Shown piece by piece: positions 53,627 through 63,378 of a stretch of DNA of 64,000 bases. The notes beneath the pieces are model-generated. The model was not told the origin of the DNA and ran no database searches. It was given only the letters and a program-made list of their open reading frames with translations. The stretch spans positions 1-64,000 of the forward strand of contig NZ_JARSBN010000001.1 in NCBI RefSeq assembly GCF_029624125.1. Direction: 5' to 3'. The DNA is from Winogradskyella marincola (GTDB lineage Bacteria; Bacteroidota; Bacteroidia; Flavobacteriales; Flavobacteriaceae). Position 1 is the stretch's first letter; each line of letters starts with the position of its first letter. A program made the position numbers and the translations under genes.

Positions 53627-54367
53627 ATGAAGTTACGTGCAGAAAATTTAATGAAGTCCTACAATGGACGAAAAGTTGTAAAAGACGTTTCTCTTGAAGT
53701 AAATCAAGGTGAAATTGTAGGCTTATTAGGACCTAATGGTGCTGGTAAAACGACTTCATTCTACATGATTGTTGGTATTATTAAGCCCAATGGTGGAAAT
53801 ATTTTTCTAGATAACACCAACATTACCAAATATCCAATGTACAAACGTGCGCAAAACGGTATTGGGTATTTAGCACAAGAAGCTTCCGTTTTCAGAAAAT
53901 TGAGTATTGAAGACAATATCTTAAGCGTGTTACAACTTACCAAGTTGAGCAAAAAAGAACAGCACGATAAAATGGAATCTTTAATAGAAGAATTTGGTCT
54001 TGGCCATATTAGAACCAATCGTGGAGACTTGCTTTCTGGTGGTGAGCGTCGTCGTACAGAGATTGCTCGTGCACTTGCTACAGACCCTAACTTTATACTA
54101 TTAGATGAGCCTTTTGCAGGTGTAGATCCTGTTGCTGTAGAAGATATTCAGCGTATTGTAGCTAAGCTTACCAAAAAGAATATTGGTATACTTATTACAG
54201 ACCATAACGTACAAGAAACACTTGCTATTACAGACAGAACATACTTAATGTTTGAAGGTGGTATCCTTAAAGCTGGAAAACCTGAAGAATTAGCTAGTGA
54301 CGAGATGGTACGTAAAGTTTATCTTGGTCAAAACTTTGAGCTACGTAAAAAGAAGTTAGAGTTTTAA
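53627..54367 (+). CDS. lptB: LPS export ABC transporter ATP-binding protein LptB
   Basis: 246 aa ATPase that powers LptFG to move lipopolysaccharide to the outer membrane. Walker [20 protein letters not shown], signature [18 protein letters not shown], Walker [21 protein letters not shown], and the H-loop [14 protein letters not shown]. It lies 73 nt after the AhpD-like gene, possibly in the same transcript, about 39 kb from the LptF/G permease gene. Confidence 0.96.
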   Translation: MKLRAENLMKSYNGRKVVKDVSLEVNQGEIVGLLGPNGAGKTTSFYMIVGIIKPNGGNIFLDNTNITKYPMYKRAQNGIGYLAQEASVFRKLSIEDNILSVLQLTKLSKKEQHDKMESLIEEFGLGHIRTNRGDLLSGGERRRTEIARALATDPNFILLDEPFAGVDPVAVEDIQRIVAKLTKKNIGILITDHNVQETLAITDRTYLMFEGGILKAGKPEELASDEMVRKVYLGQNFELRKKKLEF

Positions 54368-54368
54368 T

Positions 54369-54680
54369 CTAAGCTAATTTCTTTATTTTTCTTCTCACTC
54401 TTTTTAAGCTTAAAACTCCTAAGTAAATTACAGCAGATTGCAGAAATAAATTTACCATCCAATATACTGCTCTAACGTATAGGCTTTCGTTAACATAAAA
54501 AGGCAAACCTCTGTGAATTGCACTTATAGGCAAACTAAAAATTGCAATTACAGGATTGGTTACAGCAGTTAAATCACTTTTACTTTTTGTTAGCTGTACA
54601 TCTAAAAAGACAATTAAAAATTGAATCACCATTAAGGTAAAAAAAATGATGAGAAACGGTCTAAGCTTTAGTTTTTTCAT
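54369..54680 (-). CDS. small membrane protein downstream of terC
   Basis: 103 aa with two hydrophobic helices (about 8-28 and 72-92), basic ends (MKKLKLRP and KRVRRKIKKLA), and a polar middle with IHRGLPFYVNESLY. No recognised domain. Its ATG overlaps the stop of the TerC gene by 4 nt, so it is coupled to it, and its stop lies 2 nt from the convergent lptB stop. Confidence 0.65.
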   Translation of the reverse strand: MKKLKLRPFLIIFFTLMVIQFLIVFLDVQLTKSKSDLTAVTNPVIAIFSLPISAIHRGLPFYVNESLYVRAVYWMVNLFLQSAVIYLGVLSLKRVRRKIKKLA

Positions 54681-55483
54681 TTTTTTGTGATTTCTTGATT
54701 TATTAATTTTTTCTGATAACGTCCCTGTACAATATCCACAACAACCAATACAGCTATTACAAAGTAGAATGTTGTTTTGCTCATAGGTACTATCTCATTT
54801 CCAAAGATTTTAAGATGGGCTAAATGACCACCTTCTGTAACCAACATAATACCAACAATAAATAAAATAAATAATCCTAATACTTCGTACATTCTATTCT
54901 TTGCTAAGAAAGCTGAAATTTTATCAGCAAGTAACAACATTAATAATCCGCTAAGTACAATAGCTATTGCCATTACTATAAATGCTGTTGTTGAGTTTTC
55001 TATGTCACTGGTTAATCCTATTGCAGCTAATATCGAATCAAAAGAAAACACCAAATTCATAATTACAATACTCACCACAACTGCATTAGCCGATTTACTT
55101 TTTTTGGAACCATCACCTTCAACATCATGTCCAAGGTCTGTTGTAGAAATCATGTGCCAAATTTCTTTAATAGCTGTATAGATAATAAAACCACCTCCTG
55201 CTAATACTATTAAACTATGACCATTAAATGCAAAGTCTAAAACATCTTCAATATGTCCTGTTAAAAAAGAAAAAGGCTCTTGAAAATACTCAATAACCGA
55301 CACTAAAACAAACAACAAAACTATTCTTAAAACAATGGCTATTAATATACCAACTTTTCTTACTCGCTTTTGCTCACTTACAGGTGCTTTTTTAGACTCT
55401 AAAGAGATATATAACAGGTTGTCGAATCCTAGTACTGCTTGAAGCATTACTAGCATTAAAAGGGTAAAAATAACTTCAGCCAT
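54677..55483 (-). CDS. TerC-family integral membrane protein
   Basis: 268 aa with about seven membrane helices. Two acidic intramembrane motifs, LQAVLGFDNLLYISLES and NLVFSFDSILAAIGLT, match the TerC family, linked in some bacteria to tellurite resistance or metal (manganese/calcium) export during protein export. It lies 20 nt after pssA and overlaps a small membrane protein gene by 4 nt. The substrate is not certain. Confidence 0.85.
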   Translation of the reverse strand: MAEVIFTLLMLVMLQAVLGFDNLLYISLESKKAPVSEQKRVRKVGILIAIVLRIVLLFVLVSVIEYFQEPFSFLTGHIEDVLDFAFNGHSLIVLAGGGFIIYTAIKEIWHMISTTDLGHDVEGDGSKKSKSANAVVVSIVIMNLVFSFDSILAAIGLTSDIENSTTAFIVMAIAIVLSGLLMLLLADKISAFLAKNRMYEVLGLFILFIVGIMLVTEGGHLAHLKIFGNEIVPMSKTTFYFVIAVLVVVDIVQGRYQKKLINQEITKK

Positions 55484-55503
55484 TCTTTAGTTTGTTGTAT
55501 TTG

Positions 55504-56262
55504 TTAGTTGATATTCTTTCTATCTATTATAGATAAAATTATGTAAAAAATGATAACCATTGGTATTGCTGCAAAGTGCAATATAACCAGCATCACTAGA
55601 CTTATAATTAAAAAGGTGTAGCGCAATGCATTATTCTTAAAGCTCCAATCTTTAAACTTTAACGCAAATAATTTTATCTTAGAATTTAATAGATAGCAGC
55701 TTACAAGTGTTAACACTATCAGAAACCATTTATTTATAATAATAGAATTCATTAAATCACTATTCTGATATTCTAGAATAAGAGGTAGAGATAAAATTAA
55801 TAAGGTATTTGCTGGCACTGGCAAACCTTTAAAATAGGTTTGCTGATCTTCATCTAGATTAAACTTTGCCAATCTGTAAGCAGAAGCCAACGGGATTAAT
55901 AACCCAATCAATGGTAATATTGACATTTTAAAGCCTTGCCAGTGAAAAACGGTATTCCAACTATTAGAATAAGAAGCATAATCTGGACTATCAATCGTAA
56001 GCGTTATTAGCTTAAACATAATAACACCAGGCACTACTCCACTTGTTACCAAATCTGCTAAAGAATCTAGTTGAATACCTAAAGGACTTTGCACATTGAG
56101 CTTTCTTGCCAAAAGACCATCAAAAAAATCAAAAAAGATACCTAGAAACACAAAGAAAGCAGCTACCACAAAATTACCGTGTACTGCAAATATTAAAGCG
56201 ATACAACCTGAAAATAAATTGAGTAGTGTAACTATATTAGGAATGTGTCGCTTAAAACTCAT
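55504..56262 (-). CDS. pssA: CDP-diacylglycerol--serine O-phosphatidyltransferase
   Basis: 252 aa membrane enzyme making phosphatidylserine, precursor of phosphatidylethanolamine. The CDP-alcohol phosphotransferase motif is complete: FDFFDGLLARKLNV then LGIQLDSLADLVTSGVVP (D-x2-D-G-x2-A-R-x8-G-x3-D-x3-D). N-terminal PNIVTLLNLFSGCIALIF and several later helices. First in a transcript with the TerC gene and the small membrane protein. Confidence 0.93.
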   Translation of the reverse strand: MSFKRHIPNIVTLLNLFSGCIALIFAVHGNFVVAAFFVFLGIFFDFFDGLLARKLNVQSPLGIQLDSLADLVTSGVVPGVIMFKLITLTIDSPDYASYSNSWNTVFHWQGFKMSILPLIGLLIPLASAYRLAKFNLDEDQQTYFKGLPVPANTLLILSLPLILEYQNSDLMNSIIINKWFLIVLTLVSCYLLNSKIKLFALKFKDWSFKNNALRYTFLIISLVMLVILHFAAIPMVIIFYIILSIIDRKNIN

Positions 56263-56407
56263 AAGAATATAATTTTTGTAAAAATATAAAAGTATTTGAG
56301 CTTAGCTTATTATTTTTTTCAAATTGTGTTTTTAATTAAACAATAAGAAGCTGTTTTTAAAGTTAAATACATAGAAAAATTGTGCATATTTGTAAAAAAT
56401 TTTGCTG

Positions 56408-57478
56408 TTGAAAAATTACATCGTAATTCTCTTAACACTTATAACCGCTTTAGTTTCGGCTCAATCTACAAGAAAATATTCTAACGAATTTATGAATATT
56501 GGTGTTGATGCTGCTGCCTTAGGGATGAGTAATGCTGTAGTATCACATACTGCAGATGTTAATTCTGGATATTGGAATCCGGCAGGATTAGTACACCTTG
56601 AAGACAACCAACTCTCCTTAATGCACTCTAGCTATTTTGCCAATATTGCCAACTACAACTACATTGGTTATGGTATGTCATTAGATGATCGTAGTGCTGT
56701 AGGTATTTCTCTAATAAGATTTGGTGTAGATGATATTTTAGATACTACGCAGTTAATAGACGATGAAGGCAACATTAACTATGATAGAATTAGCACCTTT
56801 TCTACTGCAGATTACGGATTAACCTTTTCTTACGCCAGAAAATTACCTTTAGATGGATTAAATTTTGGAGTTAACGCTAAGATTATAAGACGTATTATTG
56901 GCGACTTTGCTTCGTCTTGGGGATTTGGATTAGATGCAGGTATTCAGTTTGAAAATAATTCTGGATGGAAGTTTGGAATCATGGCAAGAGACATAACAAC
57001 GACCTACAACGCTTGGTCTATTGACGAAGAAAAGTTTGAACAAATTAGTGGTGCTGTTGATGGACAAAACCAAGAATTGCCAGAAACTACAGAGATTACC
57101 ATTCCAAAGTTAGAGATTGGTATGTCTAAAAAATGGATTTTCAACTATGATTACTCTCTGTTAGCTGCTGCAAATCTTAACGTCCGTTTTGAAGAAAACA
57201 ATGATATCTTTTCTACGTCTTTTGCAAGTATAAATCCTGCTTTAGGGTTTGAATTTGGATATACTGATTTAGTGTTTCTGCGTGGTGGTGTTGGTAATTT
57301 TCAGAATGAAAGACAAATTGACGATTCTGAGAACTTAACGTTTCAACCAAATTTTGGAGTTGGTTTTAAATACAAAGGCATTCAAATTGACTATGCTTTT
57401 ACTGATATTGGAGACCAAAGTGCCGCACTATATTCTAACGTATTCTCTTTAAAAATAGATTTTAGTATTTTTAGATAG
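56408..57478 (+). CDS. PorV/PorQ family outer membrane protein
   Basis: About 356 aa. No ATG is available: an in-frame stop at 56393-56395 is followed by TTG (56402), CTG and TTG (56408). The TTG at 56408 gives the cleanest signal peptide (MKNYIVILLTLITALVSAQ). The mature start FMNIGVDAAALGMSNAVVSH and SGYWNPAGLVHL are the PorV/PorQ hallmarks (FadL-like beta-barrels, some in type IX secretion). It ends in DFSIFR. It is shorter than typical PorV, so another role is quite possible. A DUF4105 gene follows after 13 nt. Confidence 0.82.
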   Translation: MKNYIVILLTLITALVSAQSTRKYSNEFMNIGVDAAALGMSNAVVSHTADVNSGYWNPAGLVHLEDNQLSLMHSSYFANIANYNYIGYGMSLDDRSAVGISLIRFGVDDILDTTQLIDDEGNINYDRISTFSTADYGLTFSYARKLPLDGLNFGVNAKIIRRIIGDFASSWGFGLDAGIQFENNSGWKFGIMARDITTTYNAWSIDEEKFEQISGAVDGQNQELPETTEITIPKLEIGMSKKWIFNYDYSLLAAANLNVRFEENNDIFSTSFASINPALGFEFGYTDLVFLRGGVGNFQNERQIDDSENLTFQPNFGVGFKYKGIQIDYAFTDIGDQSAALYSNVFSLKIDFSIFR

Positions 57479-57491
57479 TTAACCCTATACA

Positions 57492-58652
57492 ATGAAAATA
57501 AAACTATCGCTTTTAGCATTCCTTTTTGTTACTGTTTCGTATGCTTTTCAATTTCAGTTATCTGATGATGCAGAAGCCTCTGTATTAACCTTTGGACCTG
57601 GCAATTCTCTTAACGATGCTTTTGGCCACAACGCTTTTAGAATAAAAGACAAGGCTAAAGGTATAGATATAGTATATGGTTATGGCCAGTATGATTTTGA
57701 TGCACCTAACTTTTATCTAAAATTTGCAAGAGGAAAACTAAACTACCTTATAAGCAGACATTTTTATTCTGATATTTTCAATTATTATTCCAGAGAAAAC
57801 AGAACGATTAACGAACAAGTTTTAAACCTCTCTACTGAGCAAAAGCAAAAGCTTTTTCATTATCTTGAAGACAACTATAAACCTGAAAACAGAAAATATC
57901 TCTACGACTTTTTCTACGACAATTGTGCTACAAAAATTAGAGATGTACTTTCTACTGTAACTAACAATGCTATAACATTTAAAAAACCAGAAAGTTTTGA
58001 GCCAAAAACCTTTAGAGCACTTATCTACGAGCATGTTGATAAAAATTCCTGGGGAAGTTTTGGGATTGATGTTGCGCTAGGTTCTGTTGTAGATATGCAA
58101 GCTTCTGCTAATGAGTTTATGTTTTTACCAAAGTATATTCATGCCTTTTTTGAAGTTTCTAAGATTAATGAAAATGAAGATTTAGTAAAATCTTCAAACG
58201 TTTTGTATAAGAGAAAGGATGATAATTCTTCAGGCTTTATTTTTAGTCCTTTGGTAATTTTAGGATTACTCGCTATTGTTATTCTATTTATTACTTACAA
58301 AGACTTTAAAGGGCAAAAGCGAACTAAGTGGTTAGATATTACTTTATTTTCTTTAACTGGCACTATAGGTATTCTTTTGCTACTCTTATGGTTTGGCACT
58401 GACCATACAGCGACCTGGCAAAACTATAACTTGCTATGGGCTTGTCCGCTCAATATTATAGTGATAGGTCAATTGCTAAAAGCAAAAATTAAAAACTGGG
58501 TAAAAAGCTACCTAAAATTTTTAGTTATAATGCTCTGCCTTATGACTATGCATTGGCTTATAGGTGTACAGGTCTTTGCCATTGCTTTAATACCTCTACT
58601 TGTAGCCTTGGCTATGCGATATATCTACTTAGTAAAATATTTTAATAGCTAA
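57492..58652 (+). CDS. DUF4105 (Lnb N-terminal-like) membrane protein
   Basis: 386 aa. A signal peptide (about 1-18) is followed by the periplasmic DUF4105 domain (about 25-235) with LTFGPGNSLNDAFGHNAFRI and YDFFYDNCATKIRDVLS, the conserved His, Asn-Cys and Asp residues of an NlpC/P60-like papain-type fold. Four or five membrane helices lie at about 250-380. It may be a membrane-bound cysteine hydrolase or lyase; the substrate is unknown. It is probably co-transcribed with the PorV/PorQ-like gene. Confidence 0.82.
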   Translation: MKIKLSLLAFLFVTVSYAFQFQLSDDAEASVLTFGPGNSLNDAFGHNAFRIKDKAKGIDIVYGYGQYDFDAPNFYLKFARGKLNYLISRHFYSDIFNYYSRENRTINEQVLNLSTEQKQKLFHYLEDNYKPENRKYLYDFFYDNCATKIRDVLSTVTNNAITFKKPESFEPKTFRALIYEHVDKNSWGSFGIDVALGSVVDMQASANEFMFLPKYIHAFFEVSKINENEDLVKSSNVLYKRKDDNSSGFIFSPLVILGLLAIVILFITYKDFKGQKRTKWLDITLFSLTGTIGILLLLLWFGTDHTATWQNYNLLWACPLNIIVIGQLLKAKIKNWVKSYLKFLVIMLCLMTMHWLIGVQVFAIALIPLLVALAMRYIYLVKYFNS

Positions 58653-58661
58653 AAAACTTAT

Positions 58662-60056
58662 TTACTGACCTCTGTAGTACAGAATTGTACTGAGCGTTTT
58701 TATGGCAATGTTGAAGTCTAAGAACACACTTCTATGTTTTATGTAATACAAATCGTATTGCAGCTTTATAAGACTATCATCTACTGAAGACCCATACCTT
58801 GTTTTAACCTGAGCCCAACCTGTTAATCCAGGTTTAATTATATGGCGTGTTTCGTAAAACGGAATAATACGAGATAATTCGTTAACAAAGAATGGACGCT
58901 CTGGTCTTGGACCAATAACACTCATATCTCCTCTTAGAACATTATAAAACTGAGGTATTTCATCTAAACGAGACTTTCTTAAAAACTTACCAAACTTAGT
59001 CACTCGTGTGTCATTTTTCTTTGCCCATCTTGCTCCATCCTTTTCTGCATTGACAACCATTGTTCTAAGTTTAAGGATATTAAATGGTTTTCCATTTCTA
59101 CCTATACGTTCTTGCGAATAAAACATAGGACCTTTGTTTCCTATAATATTTCCAATGAAAATAAAAGGTATGATTAATGCACCCAAAGCCAAGCCTATGA
59201 TTGCCAAAATAACATCAAACGTTCTTTGAAAAAAGATATAAAGTTTGTTATCATTACTTCTACTAAAAGGAAAATATTTATAGAAATCCTTGCCTACAAA
59301 CTGAATTGGAACTCTGTGCAATAACTCTTCATAAACCTGAGTGTATTCTCTTATTTTAAAGCCTCGTTCTAATAACATCATAAGATCATGGTAAACCTCA
59401 GCTATAATAGCTTCAGAATTAAAACTCGCTACCAAAACTTCTGATATTCGTTCTTTTTCTATAACACTAAGAAAATCTGCAGCTTTAAATTCTTTTAAAC
59501 CTTTAAACCTTACAGAGTCTGATGTAGAAGCTTCACTATTAATGAAACCTACTATTTTATAGTTAGGGTCTGAGGTGTTGAGGGCTTTTACTAAACCATC
59601 AATATTTGATATTTCACCCACTAAAAGTACACGCTTATAAAATCTTGGAGACTCAATAAGGTTGATATAAAACAATCTCCACAATAAAATAGACACTATG
59701 AGTGCCACATAAAAATATACGATTTGAATACGTTCTTCTGGTAAATATGGTGATAAAATTGGTGTTAAAAGATAGAATAGTACAACTGTAGAAGTTGTAA
59801 TTACAATATTTCTAAATGTTGTGTCAAATTTACTGGCTTTCTGTAAATCATAAAGTTCAAAAATTGTCCCAAAAATTGTGATATAAACTGCCAATAAAGT
59901 CAGCGCTACGTAGTTGGATTTGTTAAACTCTATGTAGTCAAACTTGGGATAAAGGTTTAAAAAATAAATCGCCAAAAAGACCATAAGTATATCCATGATT
60001 CTGAGAAGAATCTTTCTTTCGGATACTTCGAAATGAATGCCTTTTTTTTGTGTCAT
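58662..60056 (-). CDS. polyprenyl-phosphate sugar-1-phosphate transferase (exopolysaccharide initiation)
   Basis: 464 aa of the WcaJ/CpsE type. The N-terminal half has about five membrane helices and a CoA-binding-like domain (RVLLVGEISNIDGLVKALNT); the C-terminal catalytic part (about 270-464) has the family signatures PMFYSQERIGRNGKPFNILK, RKSRLDEIPQFYNVLRGDMS, VIGPRPERPFF and GLTGWAQV. It places the first sugar phosphate on undecaprenyl phosphate. It is the last gene, in reading direction, of the polysaccharide cluster seen at the right edge. Confidence 0.93.
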   Translation of the reverse strand: MTQKKGIHFEVSERKILLRIMDILMVFLAIYFLNLYPKFDYIEFNKSNYVALTLLAVYITIFGTIFELYDLQKASKFDTTFRNIVITTSTVVLFYLLTPILSPYLPEERIQIVYFYVALIVSILLWRLFYINLIESPRFYKRVLLVGEISNIDGLVKALNTSDPNYKIVGFINSEASTSDSVRFKGLKEFKAADFLSVIEKERISEVLVASFNSEAIIAEVYHDLMMLLERGFKIREYTQVYEELLHRVPIQFVGKDFYKYFPFSRSNDNKLYIFFQRTFDVILAIIGLALGALIIPFIFIGNIIGNKGPMFYSQERIGRNGKPFNILKLRTMVVNAEKDGARWAKKNDTRVTKFGKFLRKSRLDEIPQFYNVLRGDMSVIGPRPERPFFVNELSRIIPFYETRHIIKPGLTGWAQVKTRYGSSVDDSLIKLQYDLYYIKHRSVFLDFNIAIKTLSTILYYRGQ

Positions 60057-60110
60057 ATCAGGTTTAACTATACTGTAAATATAATAACATCGATTTATTA
60101 TAAAAGAGAA

Positions 60111-61118
60111 TTAAGACAAAAGCCTTTGCCATTTTATTTTAACGTCTTCCCAATCTAATTTTTCTACTTTTTTGCGAGCGTTAGTTATCAACTGATCCTT
60201 AAGTTTTTTATTTTCTTTTAACTCCTCTATAGCCTCTACAAAAGCATTTACACCATTTGCAGAAACTAAAAGCCCTTCTTCATTATGCGAAATTAAAAAA
60301 GGTAAACCTCCTACATTGGTAGACACAACTGGCAAGCCTAATGCCATAGCTTCTACAACACTTATTGGCATGTTGTCGTAGTTGGTGGTATTGATAAAAA
60401 TATTGTATTCTTTAGAGAGTTTTAGCCACTCTTCCTTTGGAAGTTTTCCTGTAAACTTTACATCAAGATTTAAGTCTTTTGCTAATTGTTTAACCTCTTT
60501 TAGTGTACCATCACTATCTGGTCCTACCATACACAACTCAGCGTCATATCCTTTTTTTACAAGACTATCTAACAATAGCACTGCTAACTTAGGGTTATAT
60601 ATTTTAGAAAATGAACGTACCCAAAGTAAACTTAGCTTTTCAATTTCTTTTCTTGAAAATTCATAATCTTCTATACTTATTGAATTGGGAATGTACTCAA
60701 CATTATCATAACCGTAATTCGCAAAAGTATTTCTTAAAAAAACAGATGGAGATACTAACCTGTGAGCATTACCAAAAAGTAGCTTACTCTTTTTAGGACT
60801 TTTAATTAATCGGTTTTCTAGATTACCACCATGTAAAATGGTTATATATCTAATATTGAAACATCTAGAGAGTTGTGCAACAAAAAAAGCATAATAAAAA
60901 TTAAGCGTGCTATAAGTATCTATAAGTACATAATCTGTATGTCTTCTATTTTTTATAACCATCAACATCATATCTAGTAATCGTAAAACCTGATTTTGCT
61001 TTTTGGAAGCAATCTTTACGTTACAAAATTGTCTTAAGCGTGCACCTAAAACTTCTATAGAGGTTATATTTTTACCTTTTTGAGATAAGGCGTTTCCTAT
61101 GTAAAGGACGTTTTTCAT
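60111..61118 (-). CDS. glycosyltransferase family 4
   Basis: 335 aa GT-B fold retaining enzyme. Late signature INTTNYDNMPISVVEAMALG (E-x7-E-type motif) and LPVVSTNVGGLPFLIS with DP-binding GPDSDGTLKEV before it. N-terminal MKNVLYIGNALSQKGKNI. Sugar donor and acceptor unknown. The start overlaps the end of the ligase/polymerase gene by 47 nt, so it is made from the same mRNA. Confidence 0.9.
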   Translation of the reverse strand: MKNVLYIGNALSQKGKNITSIEVLGARLRQFCNVKIASKKQNQVLRLLDMMLMVIKNRRHTDYVLIDTYSTLNFYYAFFVAQLSRCFNIRYITILHGGNLENRLIKSPKKSKLLFGNAHRLVSPSVFLRNTFANYGYDNVEYIPNSISIEDYEFSRKEIEKLSLLWVRSFSKIYNPKLAVLLLDSLVKKGYDAELCMVGPDSDGTLKEVKQLAKDLNLDVKFTGKLPKEEWLKLSKEYNIFINTTNYDNMPISVVEAMALGLPVVSTNVGGLPFLISHNEEGLLVSANGVNAFVEAIEELKENKKLKDQLITNARKKVEKLDWEDVKIKWQRLLS

Positions 61119-62424
61119 ATTGTATATCTAATAGAGCCAATGCATAAAAAAAAGCTGGCGCGGCAATACGCATAGCAGAATGATTTATTGTTGCAAACCA
61201 AAAAGCTAAAAAGGCGTAGAAAAAAACATTTTTCCTGTTTGAACTTCTATATGTTAAAGGAGCAAAGATTAATATTAATAAAATAAAAATGCCTAAAATT
61301 CCATGTTCGGATAATAATCTGGTAAGTTCATTATGAGTTACAATAGCTCTACCTTCTCTGTTATACTTTGTGTTACTTGCTCCTATGCCTAAAAAAGGGT
61401 TTTCCAAAAAACCATCTAGCTCATTTAGAATTAAATCTGCTCTACCTGTGGTAAGATCTTGCTTTTCTCTTCCTAAGGAATCTCTGTTAGTGTATCTCTT
61501 ATCAATCATTCCTACCGTAGCTATTGAGCTAACCACCCAAGCAATACACATTGCAAAAACAAAAACAACCACAGAAACTGCTACTTGACTCCTTATTCTA
61601 GGAATCGATCTAAAATAAAAAATTGCCAAAAAAGCTAATATGGTAATTGCTGCTGCTACAACTCCTCCTCTACTAAATGTTATAATAGCTCTATATGCAA
61701 TTAATGATAAAAAAATGGTATTAAAAATTTTTAAGAAAAGTGAAGGCGACTTTATAAACAATCTTACAGTAAATGCAAATATCCCTAATCCTAAAATTGT
61801 TGATACTTGATTGGGACCAAAACCTCCAGACGAAGTGTAATTAGAAGCTGTACTTTTTATAGAGTCTTTTAGAGAAGGACTATACACCAACAAATAAACC
61901 ATAGTTGTTACTATTGGCATTGATAACGAAGCTAGTGCATTAATAATATCTTTGTGCTTAACCTTTTTGTCTAAAAAAAACAATGCACTAAGCCCTAAAC
62001 AAACAGGTCCGCTAAGAACAAAAGCCAAATTTGTTCTAAAATTTGAATCAATTTTTAAATCAAAAGAGGCAATTATTATTGATGGAACCAATAAAATTAA
62101 ATACGTAAAATATGGATATCCTTTATTAGAGACTCCTCTAAAAAACATACCAAGAAGCACAAAAAGAATCACTAAATACTTAGACGCTTCATAAGCTATA
62201 CTTCCTTTGGTCATCCTAAACAAAACTTCTGCACCTACAAAATATGCACAAGCCATCATAACAGTGGTTGTTTTCTTTGATTTAGGCACAACAATTATTC
62301 TACCTATAAAAAAAACAACTGCTGCAAAAAAATAAACCTTAGACAAAGGTCTATAGGTATATATTAAAAGACCTATGACAGCATGAATAAGTATTAGGGA
62401 GATATATCTGCTATCTTTATTCAA
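61072..62424 (-). CDS. O-antigen ligase/polymerase (Wzy/WaaL-like)
   Basis: 450 aa with about eleven membrane helices. The O-antigen ligase (Wzy_C) region carries the loop NPFLGIGASNTKYNREGR and THNELTRLLSEHGILGIFIL, the usual conserved Arg/His and G(L/I)LG parts. It either joins repeat units or ligates the polymer to lipid A core; the two cannot be told apart here. It is followed by a glycosyltransferase with a 47 nt overlap. Confidence 0.87.
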   Translation of the reverse strand: MNKDSRYISLILIHAVIGLLIYTYRPLSKVYFFAAVVFFIGRIIVVPKSKKTTTVMMACAYFVGAEVLFRMTKGSIAYEASKYLVILFVLLGMFFRGVSNKGYPYFTYLILLVPSIIIASFDLKIDSNFRTNLAFVLSGPVCLGLSALFFLDKKVKHKDIINALASLSMPIVTTMVYLLVYSPSLKDSIKSTASNYTSSGGFGPNQVSTILGLGIFAFTVRLFIKSPSLFLKIFNTIFLSLIAYRAIITFSRGGVVAAAITILAFLAIFYFRSIPRIRSQVAVSVVVFVFAMCIAWVVSSIATVGMIDKRYTNRDSLGREKQDLTTGRADLILNELDGFLENPFLGIGASNTKYNREGRAIVTHNELTRLLSEHGILGIFILLILIFAPLTYRSSNRKNVFFYAFLAFWFATINHSAMRIAAPAFFYALALLDIQYEKRPLHRKRLISKR

Positions 62425-62442
62425 TATCTAATTTATAAAATG

Positions 62443-63252
62443 CTAAGAAAAACTAAATCTAAACATTTTTCTATAATCTCTTAGCGGAAATTTATATTTA
62501 TAACTTTTACCAATCAAGTATATATAAAAATGCACAAAGAAAACCGGATACTTGGAATTATTTTTTTTCAGATATTTATCATAAAGAGAATTACGGTAAC
62601 TGCTAATTAAAAAAGGCGTAGCTCTTTTATTATAATAGTAATTAAGAATCTGTGTGTTATCTTCTATTTCTTTATAAAAGCTGCTATATCTATGGGAGCC
62701 ATTTGATGTGAAAACTTGAAATAAAGAAAGAGGCTCATTATTATCCTCGTAATAAAACAAAATACTTTTTGAAACATCTATAATAACCCATTTACCCAAT
62801 TCTTTTGAAAAAATTTCATTTGTAGCGTGACCACCATATTTTTTATTAAAAGGCACAATAGTAATTCCCCATTCTCTAACTTTTATGTCATTAATAACAC
62901 AAAAATTATTGAATATCTGAGACATATCACTACAAACACCACCATCACCATTAATCATAGCTTTCAAAGCTTCATCAGAAGCCAGACTTAAACCTCGTCC
63001 TCCTTTAATGTGCTTTCTAAGCCACAAAGCTATTAATACTGCTTTGTCTACATCTTTTTCTGGTTTATAGTGTTCAAATATTTTTTTATTGATTTCATAA
63101 AAAAATTCAGGAACAACTGTTTTAGAATTTTCTCGATTATAACAATCTTTATCTAATCTGTTTATTGTAGAATTTTTTGAAAGTAGCCAAAATCTGGTGT
63201 AATAAAGTAATGGATGTCTACGGAGTGCCCAGGTAATCTTTTTTAGAGTCAA
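62443..63252 (-). CDS. transglutaminase-like cysteine protein in the polysaccharide cluster
   Basis: 269 aa. A papain-like transglutaminase core is visible: C107 in NGDGGVCSDMSQIF, H142 in GGHATNEIF and D159 in WVIIDVSKS, the catalytic triad. No signal peptide is obvious, so it may act in the cytoplasm or be anchored otherwise. Such enzymes occur near exopolysaccharide genes, but their role there is unknown. It lies 18 nt upstream of the ligase/polymerase gene. Confidence 0.82.
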   Translation of the reverse strand: MTLKKITWALRRHPLLYYTRFWLLSKNSTINRLDKDCYNRENSKTVVPEFFYEINKKIFEHYKPEKDVDKAVLIALWLRKHIKGGRGLSLASDEALKAMINGDGGVCSDMSQIFNNFCVINDIKVREWGITIVPFNKKYGGHATNEIFSKELGKWVIIDVSKSILFYYEDNNEPLSLFQVFTSNGSHRYSSFYKEIEDNTQILNYYYNKRATPFLISSYRNSLYDKYLKKNNSKYPVFFVHFYIYLIGKSYKYKFPLRDYRKMFRFSFS

Positions 63253-63378
63253 AACAAAGAAATTGAATTTATTAATATTCGCTAAACGATATCATAAATT
63301 ATCAAGGTAGGGCTCTCTAATTTCTAACAAATATAATATTGTGAGTCAATCAATTAACTCCAGAACTTAGCAAATAAG

